The translations under genes and the position numbers were made by a program. Shown one piece after another: positions 50,101 to 60,719 of a stretch of 64,000 nucleotides of DNA. The DNA is from Phoronis australis. Its lineage: Eukaryota > Phoronida > Phoronidae. Within the stretch, counting starts at the first letter, position 1. Every line of letters starts with the position of its first letter. The stretch spans positions 401,206 to 465,205 of the forward strand of contig NMRA01000143.1 in the NCBI GenBank assembly GCA_002633005.1, in the 5' to 3' direction. Below the pieces are notes generated by a model. The model had not been told where the DNA came from, did not search any database, and was given only the letters and a program-made list of their open reading frames with translations.

Positions 50101-50499
50101 ATAACTAAAAATGAAGTAATCTAACATTTGTTAACTAAAAATTAAGAAACTAAATTTAAGTAACCAAAACTTTGTTAACTAAAATGAAGTAAAAAAAATA
50201 AGCATCTAAAACTCCTGTTTGTTTGTGTGCTGTGTTGAAAAGCGTTTTCTCCATTTACCTTTTCAGTCTTTTCCTAAAAGCCAAAAGATGTCAGGTGACA
50301 AGTTGAACTTGTCTCGTACTCTGTCGCCCATTCATGATACTTCCGTCTCATCACTTCCTGTTACACCCTCGCCCCAGAGTTCCATGCCTCACAACAGTAG
50401 GAGGCGATGTAGTAGTGGACATCCCAGCACAGTGGGCCAGGGTGCGGTACAAGCCCTGGTGGGCCGTACATTGCTCACGGTACCTGCAGTTGTGCACAG
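35114..50499 (+). CDS. Unidentified gene, two exons seen (35114-35179, 50267-50499)
   Basis: Exon 1 starts at ATG 35114 or 35126 (MLIK-MASLGVYGSPCSQQKVRT; an in-frame TAG directly precedes 35114) and ends at a strong donor (GTACG then GTAAGT) in phase 0. Exon 2 follows a good acceptor (TTACCTTTTCAG) in phase 0 and runs 77 codons to a strong donor (CACAG then GTGAGT). It is rich in Ser/Pro with SP and TP sites: LSRTLSPIHDTSVSSLPVTP, then a basic SRRRCSSG, then ALVGRTLLTVPAVVHR. I do not recognise the protein. Linking the two exons across a 15-kb intron rests on phase only. A third exon may lie at 58794. SP/TP-rich basic proteins are often nuclear phosphoproteins, but that is a guess. Confidence 0.4.
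35455..35690 (+). repeat. LINE-like RT C-terminus remnant, copy 1
   Basis: The frame FLPHGPIYLWNDVSPGK, then a stop after PSPDKYV, resembles the RxIxxWNxLP block near the C-terminus of many LINE reverse transcriptases. A diverged copy is at 43970-44190. Confidence 0.4.
37461..38407 (-). CDS. Unidentified three-exon gene with one frame break
   Basis: Exons, - strand: 38407-38192, 37969-37818, 37669-37461 (stop TAG), with GT-AG introns of 222 and 148 bp. Phases across both junctions agree (AG|T then G|CA), and each exon reads like protein: exon 1 MADDGSSCSFRVYSAKNPIT and, after a frame change, LPHKARPVPEYGLVLPRVGE; exon 2 SGRVKGCYVYACSVDATKSF, then GIREWKSLHVGD; exon 3 ARLLEIFATDAELGQHLDVG, then WSEMLSDARTGASFEAASEY. 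The whole is about 190 aa with no signal peptide or membrane helix. I cannot name it. Exon 1 is one base out of frame between the ATG portion and the rest (near 38325-38315): a sequencing error, a wrongly chosen start, or a pseudogene. It would lie on the opposite strand inside the 15-kb intron of the gene at 35114. Confidence 0.55.
38408..40328. other. Non-coding, nothing recognised
   Basis: Low-complexity AT-rich DNA upstream of the - strand gene at 37461-38407. No open frame longer than about 60 codons and no repeat I can name. Confidence 0.4.
40329..40462. repeat. Perfect 34-bp inverted repeat with 66-bp spacer
   Basis: Arms 40329-40362 and 40429-40462 are exact reverse complements (GTGAGTGAAATCAACTTACT ...). 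The inner sides continue imperfectly: the left arm has an extra TTGGAG before TTCGAACATTTCGAAATG, the right gives TTCGAACGTTTCAAAC when inverted. A direct repeat TATGGCTAAGTAAT occurs outside (near 40277 and 40465). Confidence 0.95.
40463..43338. other. Non-coding, few signals
   Basis: A two-copy repeat of about 55 bp (GGTGTACAGTCSTTTGYTAA ... CAGSCTTCTTA) is at 42712-42812. A - strand frame at 42262-42495 begins with ATGGTAAAAAGAGCTGCC but has no supporting second exon. Otherwise nothing is recognised. Confidence 0.4.
43339..43660 (-). repeat. LINE-like 3' end with TAAA tail
   Basis: Read on the - strand, CCACTGAAGTGGTCACCCAG ... AAGTTTGACTAAATAAATAAATAAATT looks like a retrotransposon 3' tail. 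An adjoining frame (VPDKPKKTAVKEVLPAEVLS...) at 43651-43400 could be its coding end. Family not identified. Confidence 0.35.
43970..44190 (+). repeat. LINE-like RT C-terminus remnant, copy 2
   Basis: FLSYKPIYLWNNSSPGN followed by a stop parallels the copy at 35455-35690; both share TTTCTA...CCTATTTATTTGTGGAA and CATTCCAAGCCCTGA. The transposon at 44198 is inserted directly after it. Confidence 0.4.
44198..45800 (+). mobile_element. Non-autonomous DNA transposon copy 1, right end absent
   Basis: Begins TA-CCGTAGACGTTCGGGTTAAC and carries the same subterminal GGGCGGTTAACC / GGGCGCTTAAACG repeats and the same interior as the complete copy at 54506-56930, from about 44430 to 45795. After 45795 similarity stops and a different CCGTCCGTCCGTC-containing stretch follows. 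No transposase frame is present. Interior identity to the other copy is about 90% by eye. Confidence 0.85.
45586..45683 (+). other. Conserved short frame ending at a splice donor (transposon copy 1)
   Basis: ATG followed by RPKPMLVASCVNLLSTIANF and SVYVVDISDSNG, ending ATG-GTAAGA. The other transposon copy has the same frame at 55870-55970 (MLPKPMPVASCVHLLPTI...). Conservation of the frame up to a GTAAG donor suggests a first coding exon and promoter captured from a host gene, or the element's own spliced gene. Confidence 0.4.
45911..46094 (-). mobile_element. Inverted right end of the same transposon family, cut by the gap
   Basis: TA-CCGTAAACGTTCGGGTTAAC followed by TTAACCGCCCACC / TTAAGCGCCC repeats is the reverse complement of the right end of the complete element (56745-56930), including the final CTTTTAAAGAATGAAGATTTAG. 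The N run begins directly after. Confidence 0.88.
46095..47026. other. Assembly gap (932 N)
   Basis: Unresolved bases. The open frames that appear to cross it are artefacts of N. Confidence 0.99.
47027..49297. other. Non-coding; possible small MITE near 48.1-48.3 kb
   Basis: Three copies of a motif near GGxGCTTTTYAGGAAC lie at 48148-48260, suggesting the subterminal repeats of another small DNA element. A - strand frame at 47773-48129 (118 codons) lacks splice or homology support. Confidence 0.35.
49298..49572 (+). mobile_element. 275-bp MITE, CAGTGGCGGATTTAGG ends, complete
   Basis: Left end CAGTGGCGGATTTAGG, right end CCTGGATCCGCCCCTG (inverted CAGGGGCGGATCCAGG, 3 mismatches in 16). It is flanked by AATAC at 49293-49297 and 49573-49577, a 5-bp target duplication (6 bp if the adjoining G is counted). 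The interior has G-rich and C-rich blocks near the ends and no frame. Confidence 0.85.
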
Positions 50500-53400
50500 G
50501 TGAGTGATGAGTTTTATGTGATGTTCGATTTCTATTAAAGAAAAGACCTCTGAAATGATGAATCTGTTTTAATGTTGAAGTTTAGGAGTGTCAACATTTA
50601 AAAATTCTTTCAAAACTTTTATTTTGCCTGAAAATAGGTCGATATGCGTGACTATGGCTTTAAAGCAGAAAACACGGTTTGTGTATTTGTTACGAAATGG
50701 CTTTTGTATTATTTTGCTAGAACTTTCCATGTTAATGTCTTAGACTTGGCAAGGCAGATATGATTTCATCAGGCATGTTTATTAGGTTAATTAGATCTAT
50801 CAGCGCCAGAGTTCCTAGGGACTGTTTTATGTAAGGTGGTATGCCCAGTTGTAGCCTGAGTCTGTTGTTGTTCTTTTCTGGCACACATTGCATATACAGT
50901 CAAATCTCAACAGTTTGGCACCATGTTGTGGACAAGTGAGTTTTATTTGTTTTCATGTTTTCATAAATTTAAATAGCAAGAAACAAATGCTTTATTGTTT
51001 AAAACTTTAGTCTACAGCTACCATCACGTTTTGCGGGATTGTGGCTATTCAGAACAACGTTGAAAGTCTTTGAAAAATGAAAAAAGACAAAAATGTCGTC
51101 CAAAATGGGTGACGTTTTAGCGTGGCTCAAATGAGAACTCTCAGCAGTCAATTTTGCTTCAGTTGCAGCAGATTAGTTAGTCACTCGCCATGTTTGTCTT
51201 TGCTAGTTGTGCTTTCCATAAGCTCGTTGATCAGTTGCCATCTTTTGGTCATATTTTGTGGTATGACTAGTTGTTTATGTAGGCATATGTTTTAGACACT
51301 TGAATTTTGTTTTGTTAAGTACATTGACATTTCATTGTGGTTTATTTAGATTTATGTATACAACAATGAAAACACTCATTTCGGAGCTGCAAATGAGGTC
51401 TTGATGCTGAAAATAGAATTGAGAACATGATAATCTGCTCCTCTTTGTTCACCTCAAACTTAAGACCCATGGGTTCTCTGTCACAAAGTCACAGTTGCGT
51501 TTTTCTGATAAGTAGCTTTAATTTGTCTTTTGATGTAACCAAAGGGTATAGACTTAAGATTATGTCGTACCTGATTGAAAAGTCTGAGCATTTAGCAAAA
51601 TAATTAGAAAACTATAGATTTTAACTCGGTGATAGTAGAAAGCATGTAGAATTTGATTTTTCGCTTTTTAGCAATCTTTAATTTATAGAGTCACGTGACC
51701 TTGTTTTTCGAGTAGTTAAGTTTAGCCTTGATAGCAAAACACCAGTTATCATTAATATTGTCAAATTTTACTTGATATAAGTGTTCAAGGTGAGATATCA
51801 GAAATGCTGTTACTGTTTTACTTGATATAAGTGTTCAAGATGAGATATCAGAAACGCTGTTATTGTTTTACTTGATATAAGTGTTCAAGGCGAGATATCA
51901 GAAACACTGTTGCTGTTTTCGTTAGTGTCGTTTCGTTTTTATTTAGTACAGCTTTAAGGATTTGTCATGAAAATCGAAGAAGTCCTGTTGTTTGATAGCC
52001 CCTCATGCAAGAGTGGAACATTTAAAACAATTCCTATCACCATTTTTGAGAACAGTGCATAAAACATAGTGTAGAAACTTATATTTCCTTACCCGCATTT
52101 CAAATCTGCTTCAGTTTTGCAAAAAAATATGGTCTAAGCCATAATTTTCCATTTTCTACATGCTCAAGTATTAGTATACCCAGAAGGAAGTTGATGAGAG
52201 TTCAGTAATATTTGTCTCATGAACAAAAGATGGCACTGGTGTTTCCTCATCTAGCTCTTATGAGGTGGTGCAGACAGACAATCGATGAAGATTAGTCTTG
52301 TCAAATTCAGTTTTGTGTGGAGCGTTTCCCAATATTCAGTTAAGAGTTATGAGCAACAACTTTGCATGTGATTAGACAATACACAACTACTGTGTATTTA
52401 GCTAACAAACTTGGAAATTAAGGAGCTTTTTTGTGAACCCCTGCTTAGGAATGTCTTCCTCACCAGTAAGTTGCTACATGCCAAGTGAGGTTCATCTTCA
52501 GTTCACAAATTAGCGATGATAAATCTAGTTTCTAGTGTAAGAAGGACTGCAAACCTGCTCTATAAAAAAGCCAAACAGGGTCCCACCCCACAACATGAAT
52601 CAAAATAAAACTTTTCCATGTTGGACTGCATGGGTCTTTGAAGAACTTCAGTTTTGCACCTTCAGTCCTAGAGACTGCTAATAATTGATGATATATAGTT
52701 CACATTCGGGCATGACTTCCTAAAAATTCTCAAAATTATGAATGACGTGACCACAAACAACTTCCTATATGTTATGAACCACTGTGCATCATATTGATGT
52801 AGGTTATGGTATAAGTGTTAAGCAATTGAGATAAAGTAGATTGCAAGTCCTTTGAAAGCTCAAAATAATTAAATTATTGCTTTGAAACTTACGGATTTTG
52901 CAATGGGCTGATATTTGTTCATCAATTCTTTGAAATCTGCATTATTGCTGATATTTTATAGAACTTAATTTTACCTCTTCCAGAAAGACTACCTGATGTG
53001 CGTAGTGTCTCTCTATGCATATTTTTTGCTAAATAGCTACACTTGAGAAGCTCTGACCTATGTTTGGACATCTGAGCTGTTTCAAAGGGTCTGGGCCATG
53101 TATAAAAAGCTCTGAGCCATGCTTGTAAATCTTGAGCTATGTGTAAAAAACTCGGAGTCATGTTTGGAAATCTTAAGCCGTCTTTAAAAGCCCCTGTGCC
53201 GTCTTTTTGAGTCATATTTTGAAAAACTTGCTGCTTTACAAGACTATGATTGAAATAGTACCGTGTAGTAGCACTGTCTTTATTTGATTATTGTAGAAAT
53301 GATAGTGACATGGCCAGCAAGCTAAACATACGCTACTGCAGTAACTATAATTGTTTTGGAGAATTAGAAGTTTAAACAGATATTAGGGCAACCGAAACGC

Positions 53401-54505
53401 GATACGCCACTATTTGTGTCATGTTTGAATTTTTGCTGAGAGAGATTATCCTGGATATGTGACACTGTTTGCATTTTTATGACAGACCTATAGTAAAGAT
53501 CTCCTGAACAATGGATGACCCTGCCTCAAACAGCTGCATGTTGTTCCCCAAACTGAGGGTGTGTTTATTCAGTATTGATCGTACCCAACACTGTGTGATT
53601 GTATTGTTGAGCACACCATACCTCACGCTAGCCTCACGTCTCACTACGCATCTCGCAATTAAATGGTTAACGGTGTCCTTTATTAATTAGTCATTCTGTA
53701 ACTGACGTCTGTGTGGCAAAGAGAGAATGTCAACTTGTTGGTTATTGAGTTGTATCTCTAGAGAGGCTGTGTCGTTGCTGATCAATTCAATGTTTGTTTA
53801 ATCTATCTACAATGTATGATTCCAGGATGAGAACTTGAGGTAGGAGTGAGTGACGCTTACCTTTTTGTGCTTGAGTAAATGCTTGCTTTTTAGATGCTTG
53901 TTCAATTCAGCCAACGTAACGTATGTTGCTAGATCTATTCATCAGATGCATCCCTTCACTTTGATGGGTATGCTGAAGATAGTGTTCCATATTGCACTTT
54001 TTTGTTCCAGCGTAAATTGTAATAATGGATGACCTTGAGTAAAATGGGGAGGGCGGAGGGTACAAAGCTTGTTTTCTACTAACGTGAAATGGAGGGCACC
54101 AGGTAGAGCTTCAAAAATGTACAATGAACTTCGGGCTCATTGTAATAAAGTCTGGGGAAAATTTGAGCACTGTGTGATGCGTTACTGACTGCGTGATGTG
54201 ACATTCTTGTAACAATTGCATTCTGCCAAAACAACTACGGTATTCATGCCATGTTGTGGAAGATTATTGCATATGGTAAAATCTGAACGACTTCGGACAT
54301 GAATAATTGCCAAAATGGTCTTTCTTTTTTGAAGGCTTCTGACGTTGCTCTGAATTATCACAATATTTCAGAAACATTGCCACACGTTAGATATGGAATA
54401 GATATACAGTACGTCATTCATTTTGTCCTGCTTAGGATTTATGAATTTTTTTTTAAATTTCACTTGTCAGTTGCATTATATCCTAAGTGATGAGATTTTG
54501 TCTTA
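50500..54505. other. Presumed intronic DNA with minor repeats
   Basis: Follows the exon at 50267-50499. Apart from the 50-bp repeat at 51765-51918 and degenerate GAGCCATGTNTGTAAATCT-like repeats at about 53040-53220, I see no exon with both splice sites and a protein-like frame. Confidence 0.35.
51765..51918. repeat. 50-bp tandem repeat, 3 copies
   Basis: TTTTACTTGATATAAGTGTT followed by CAAGRYGAGATATCAGAAAYRCTGTTRYTG, starting at 51767, 51817 and 51867. Confidence 0.92.
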
Positions 54506-56930
54506 CCGTAATCGTTCGGGTTAACGCCCTGGGCGGTTAAATTGGCAAACTCAAAAAATCGGGGGTGGGCGGTTAACCAGACATGGGCGCTTAAACGTGA
54601 AATTTCAAGAAATCCAGGGTGGGCGGTTAACCGAACATGGGCGCTTATTACGACAGGCAACCGCCCTGGGCGGTTAATCTTACCTCGTACTCGGAACGCG
54701 TAGTACTTTTCAAAGAGCGTTATCGTCACGTCGCCACATAAAGAGAAAAATGTCATAACAGCGGATGATCCCAACAAAGATTCTCTTGCCCTCAGATTAG
54801 TAATTCACTGTTAAATTTACAGAATTACTGAGTAATAGCCCCGTGGCGTCCTGCGGTCTTGTTACTTTGCCCTCTAGAGCGCAGACGACCAGTGACCACG
54901 CAGCCTCTACTTGGATTGCAACTATTTTAAGATGTGACCTTGTTAAAGTGCGCGCGTGCAAGCTTCACGTGTTGCAGAGGTCACAGCAGACATCAAATTT
55001 ATGGTTGCAGTCTCGTACTGAGCTGCCAAGTTCATAGTCTGAGAGCAGTTTTAAAATGAGTTGTAATAAAAGTTTGAAAAACTTAATTCAGATGTTTTTT
55101 GTGTTTAGGATGTTTATAGTCGACACTCTGTGACTCAATGACATTTTCAGCGTATGGTTCTGCGGCTAGCTGTTTTATCTCGACCGCCCGGCATTGCTCA
55201 CTTGCCGTTGCGCCAAACATGCTCGGCAAAGAATTAGGCCTAAGACAAGAATCGGTGTTAAGCGGCCGTGAGCTACTCGTCAATCAAGAATAAAATTTCG
55301 AGCCACGACATAAATATGTGATAAAACGCCACAAAACAGCGATGTTTCAATTCATTCTTAAACAATCGCCTTACCAAACTTCGTGGTGGAAAAACATTTA
55401 TTTTTCATGCAAGATGTCCAGATTATCCTATTTATATCACTTGCAATAGGCCTATCGCACTGCGGCACTGTTCGGTCTCGCTGTTAGCAAGCAATGTCTC
55501 AGTCGGCTGACAGTCGTGACTTGGAAATGCCGTCAAGTAATAAAACGGCCTCTTCCAATATGCATCTCGTTTTTTATGGCCAAAGATAGCGGCGGGAATC
55601 AGCACGCACGTAGGGCCTACGAGTGAGCACCTGTCAATCACATGTTGGTGTCAAGGTAACATGCACTGCAAAGTGTGGGAACTTGCGCACGTGCACCAAA
55701 ATGACTACAAAGTCACACATCAAAAGAGAATAGCCCTAAGTAACAAAAACGGGCGTGACTATGTACTTTTAAGCTGTTGTTACGAAAGACCCAGTTCTTT
55801 ACGATATTCCTCCGTTGCCAATGTTCCCCAAAACTGCGATGTCAAGTCTATTCCGATATTTCCCGCTCGATGCTCCCTAAGCCCATGCCCGTAGCTAGCT
55901 GTGTGCATCTCCTACCCACTATCGCCAATTTTCAGTCAGTCTACGTCGTAGATATTTCAGACTCGAATGGTAAGAAACTGGCCAATGTATAAACAAAATT
56001 ATTCTGGATGGCAAAAAGGGGATGTGGAAACGATATTTCACAGTCACGCTTATACGTGGGGGCTGACGCAAGAAAAAATAAAGAACAGCCAGCGACAATA
56101 GTTAAATCTGGTAACGCCAGTTTGACTGAGATGCAGTAAGCAAAAAACAAAATTTGACTAGCTGTTTTTTATTACTTCAAGATCATACACAAACAAACAT
56201 TATTGCCAACCTTTGAATTCAGAAATCGATAGGCAGCAACGAAATCGGTAACCCAGTAAGGCACTTGTACTGTCCCTTCGGTCGCCACACGTCCTCTACA
56301 ACCCGGCAGTTACATTCATCAAAATGAGAATTTGAAATCTTTCCGTGAGTTGTGAGATTTCTTCAAAATACGAGAGCTTCCCACCTTAAGAGAATTTGGA
56401 GGGTTGGCAAAACCATTGTCACATTTGTCTGGCCTGATTTTTTCGAATATATATTTTATCTAGTGCACTGCAGACCGAAACTCAGTGCGGCAGACAAAGT
56501 CGCTGAAAGCGGAAGTTTTGACGCCGGCGCCGTTCTTAAACTTTGTAAACATGGGAAGAAAATAAAGTGACAAAAACGTTAAAGTATTATATTTTGAAGT
56601 GAGTCCATGACCCAAGACAAGAACTCCTTACTTGTATTGTAATTCACATTGCTAAACCACCGTCTTGAAGGCCCGGCGTTGTTACGCTCATTGTGATCAT
56701 CGATCTTTTTGTAAAAGTCGGGGAATCACCGTTTCCTTAGCACTGGGCGCTAAATCTTCATTCTTTAAAAGTACGGGATGGGCGCTTAACCGAGAGGTGG
56801 GCGCTTAACTGGAAATCTTCAAAAATCGTAGGGGGGCGCTTAACTGAGCAGTGGGCGGTTAAATCGAAAATCCACCTAAAGTAGGGGTGGGCGGTTAACT
56901 GAGCATGGGCGTTAACCCGAACGATTACGG
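54506..56930 (+). mobile_element. Complete 2425-bp non-autonomous DNA transposon
   Basis: Bounded by TA duplications (54504-54505, 56931-56932). The terminal repeat, starting CCGTAATCGTTCGGGTTAAC, matches its inverted counterpart at 56907-56930 perfectly over 24 bp. Inside both ends are several subterminal copies of GGGCGGTTAA and GGGCGCTTAA, direct on the left and right sides. No frame resembles a transposase, so it is non-autonomous. The left 1.5 kb matches the copy at 44198. The stretch 56120-56740, with a small frame at 56352-56570, has no counterpart there. Confidence 0.93.
55870..55970 (+). other. Conserved short frame ending at a splice donor (transposon copy 2)
   Basis: MLPKPMPVASCVHLLPTIAN then SVYVVDISDSNG, ending at ATG-GTAAGA, parallel to 45586-45683. 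Most differences between copies keep the frame open, although the longer upstream frame differs. Confidence 0.4.
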
Positions 56931-56932
56931 TA

Positions 56933-59900
56933 ATCAATGAATGCTGTGAGTCGCCTCTTGCCTCTGTAACTTAGTGTACATGAACACATCAAGTTGTGAA
57001 AAGAGGTAAATCCTTGCCCAAATTCCTTAATCCCATAGGTAATTTGCTGTTTGGATCTCATGCTAACGATGTGGTTTAACCACCTACTCGATTTCTGTCA
57101 TCCATTTGGTATCAGTCGCCTGGCATGTGGTGTGTATAACAATGAACTCTTGACTTACTTCTAAGTAGGTCAACTGTTCAGTTGATCCCACCTCTCGGCT
57201 GGGAACGGTAAAAAGTATTAACGTTTTAGTGATAATTAAGTTAATTAAGCACTGCGAATTCAGTTGGCATTGAGAGTGAATGTTGAAATAGCTAACTTTT
57301 AAGGCATTTAAAGCTTATATTGACTGAAAATAAGTTTTAACCAAATAATTAACCGAAGACCATCCCAATTTAATTGACTTTTTCTTGGCTTCGGCAAATC
57401 GACTTAATTTAAACTTTGGAACACGAGTTTTCGAAAACAGTTTGGTAGGTTTTGTTCAAATTTTCCAAACTTAATATTTATTCATCAATCTCAAGAACGC
57501 TGTTAGGATTTTTGATATAAAGACCTAGTATTTGCACAATGTAACAAAGATGAATAGGACTGCTTTTTTACAAAAATACATTACGTTTTGCGAGTTGTTT
57601 TGTCATTGAAACCAATCTAAGAGACTCATCGAAAATTCCTAATAGAGTTTTTTGAGGTAATTGGTGAGGTTTTCATTTAAAAAAGGTTTCACTGAAGTCG
57701 ACCGAGGTGTTATTTTGCCATGAATATGCCTTTCTTAAACTTGAAATTTTGACTTAAAAAGGTGTTAATGTGATGATAATACTAACACATAAATATATAT
57801 TTATATTCCCTGATCTTTCTTCTTTCAGAAAACATATACGTTTATTAGTTGACAAAGCTTGGTTTTTTGATATACGAGTTAGAGTGGAGACCATTAAATA
57901 AGGTTTGAGATAATCTTAACTCCGGTAGCTAATCTACAACTGAAACTTTGCTTAAAATAGTAGGATTTGAACGCGAAGCTTCGGACTCGCCGAAGCTTCG
58001 GTGTAATGGAACACTAGAAACGATTAGTTTCGTCAAAGTTATCAGTAGATGTCGCGGCAAGGATATATGATCAGGCGAGACTCGCAAAACGTGTTCTTTG
58101 TTTTTGTAGCGTAGCCAACATGCTCTCAATAGACGGACATAAATAAAAACATTAGCATATCTGATGAAGAATGATACTGATTGTTTTCATGAACACTCGT
58201 AAATGGTAGTCGAATAATTTTCATTTAGCTTCGAACTCACTACTCAATATTTATTTGAGAGTACGAATGAACTGCGATAACTTTGGAATGGTGAGCGAAG
58301 TTTCGGCTAAGCTTCGATATACTGAAGTTCCCCTTATGGGAAAGCGACCATGTTGTTAATTGTAATGTAGATGTGTATCGTATATCTGATTAAGTCCTAA
58401 TAAAAAAACATAGGCATACAATTACGAATGAATGACTGTCAGAAATCATCATTTATGGAAATGATCAGGTATGAAAAACGAGCAACAAAATTGGAAAACT
58501 GCCCAGTCTTGGTGTCACTGTTGCACATTCTGTCTTTACCGCTCCACTTCAGTTTTGCTATTGACAAAGCATGTTCCTAACCTGTCCAGTTCAGTTTTTG
58601 CTACTGACATGTGCATTTCGAAACTAAATGTCATTCTTTATCTTAACCGTACAGATGTGTCAAATCATTTTAAAACACCCTGTAATTTGTTGTACAAGTA
58701 CTTTGGGCCTGTGTGTGTTCTTGTCAGGTTGCTCCAGGATAGGCATTGATTAATTGATTCATAGTTACAGTGTCTTTTTTCAAGTTACCGCAGGGCTATG
58801 AAAAGATCTAAAACTGAATTTCATCCTGTTTTGCTGACTAAAAAAACTAAAATTGAATTGTGCCTTTTACGCTTGTAAAATCGGTCTCAAAATTGTCTCA
58901 AAATTGCGTTTACAATGGTAGGACATGATCTCTGTTGTATGAAGACTAGAGAATCCTCCTCATAGTGGGGTTGGTGACATGTAAAATTGCACATGGATAA
59001 ATGTACATATTTATATGTGAAGTTGCACGCACACATACATACACACGCATGCATCCGCCCACCCACCCCCACATCCCCCCACACGCACAAGCACCCACAC
59101 ACATACGGTATATGAAGCGCCAAGACTGGGTAAGTGAGGCAATGTTTTTAATACTCTATCTGGCCTAACAGTTCAGTTAACAAGTCATCCACAGATGTAC
59201 AATGCCAAAATGCTCCTTTAGCTTCAAATTAGTAATTGATTAGTATTGACCAGGTATTTTGTATTGTATACCATCATACGTCATCACTGATGTTTAATTA
59301 GACTGTTGAATGGCATACGGTGAGTGTGTAAGTCTATGATTGCAGTACAAGTCACAGACACCTTCCCATACACTCCACTCATGTACGGAAAATGCTTCAT
59401 CCAAGGTAGTCAAGCTCCACTCCCAATGACTTAATTCTGTGATTGCACCTCAAATTAAGTGTGGGCTAAAGTTACAGCCATCGAATTTGGTTCCCAGGAC
59501 TCTTAGGCTGGCGTTATGGCCGGTATGGAGCATTTTTAGTGCATTGTGCATTGGATGGGTGCTGGTCTGGGGATGAGTAATGTGTGTTTGTAATATTTAA
59601 GAGCTCTTGGTCATCATGGCTGTACGAAGAGGCATGATCAAGGAATTGTTTCCACATCTTGATAAAGCTTTAACATATGATTGTGCTAAATAAGCCCATC
59701 GATATGGTATAAGTAAAAATTGGTACGGTGAATGTTGTCAAGTTTGAAAATCTCAGAAACTTGAGACACAGAAATTTGAGCAGAGATTGAATTTTCTTGA
59801 TTCTGAAGATTGGGACACGGTTGATTGTAGCATTCGTCATCATATTTCTTATATTTCACGAATGCATTTTTGAATAGACTTGGCGGTTCATAAAATAAAA

Positions 59901-60717
59901 AATAGCTGCCAATGCAGCGTTTTCCTGCGTCCTAGTAGTGTGTAACGTCGACAAGAATGTTCCTTTGTCATTGATCATCATCATCGTAATTCTTGAATTT
60001 GGGACGGACAATTTTACCTATGTCTAAAATTTGGTATAAATTTATACCTTGAGGAAAATATTTATCCTAAACTGAAACCTTGTACCCCTAGTCTTTTTAT
60101 TTGTGACGCGTGACGCGACCAATCTGTGTTATGTAAGAAGACTCCTACTTATGCTGTGACATAATAATTTTGTGACATTCTGTTTAAAAGAGCAAGAACA
60201 TTATGTATTTAGTTTCAGTTTGCTGTATTCTGGACTCAATAGAGTGCTTCTGAAGTATTTACTGTGTTTGTTGAATTGATTTGTTTTGGCATTGTGTTTC
60301 TGGGATTGCACATGGACTTCTTGATTTTGCAACACCTGGTTATATTGTTGGTTTTTGTGTGTCCTTGGCAGTGTGCTTGTATTGCTAAATCCAATTATCT
60401 TTGTGCCCAATATAAAGAGTAGCAATGTGAAACTAACGCTAATGAGGTGGAGGGTGGTATCAATAACGTTACCAAATTCCTTTTGTTATAAATGTTCAAG
60501 ATCAAATGATAAAATCCTTACCTTCGCTTTAAGCAGATTTTGTGTTTTTGTCATTAAGATCATTAAAATCCTATTTTTTGATAGCCATTCAATATAAATT
60601 GGAGAGTTTTGACCCCAATTCCCAACAGCATTTTGGAGAACATTGCATGTATTCAATTTGCTATTTCTGACATATGGTGGACAGAAGTTAAAATTGGGTC
60701 ATTTTTGGAGTTGTATA
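56933..60717. other. Non-coding, with hairpin and CA-rich tracts
   Basis: Contains palindromic CCGAAGCTTCGG sequences near 57975-58003 and related CGAAGTTTCGG...AAGCTTCGA near 58298-58318, perhaps the ends of a small element, and a C/A-rich tract at 59020-59105 (ACACAC and CCCACCCACCCCCAC). No named gene. Confidence 0.4.
58794..58878 (+). CDS. Possible last exon of the unidentified + strand gene
   Basis: Follows a pyrimidine-rich acceptor (GTCTTTTTTCAAGTTACCGCAG). In the phase left by the exon ending at 50499 it encodes 27 basic residues, AMKRSKTEFHPVLLTKKTKI and ELCLLRL, then TAA, giving a protein of about 123-127 aa. Support is phase and splice site only. Confidence 0.22.
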
Positions 60718-60719
60718 TA

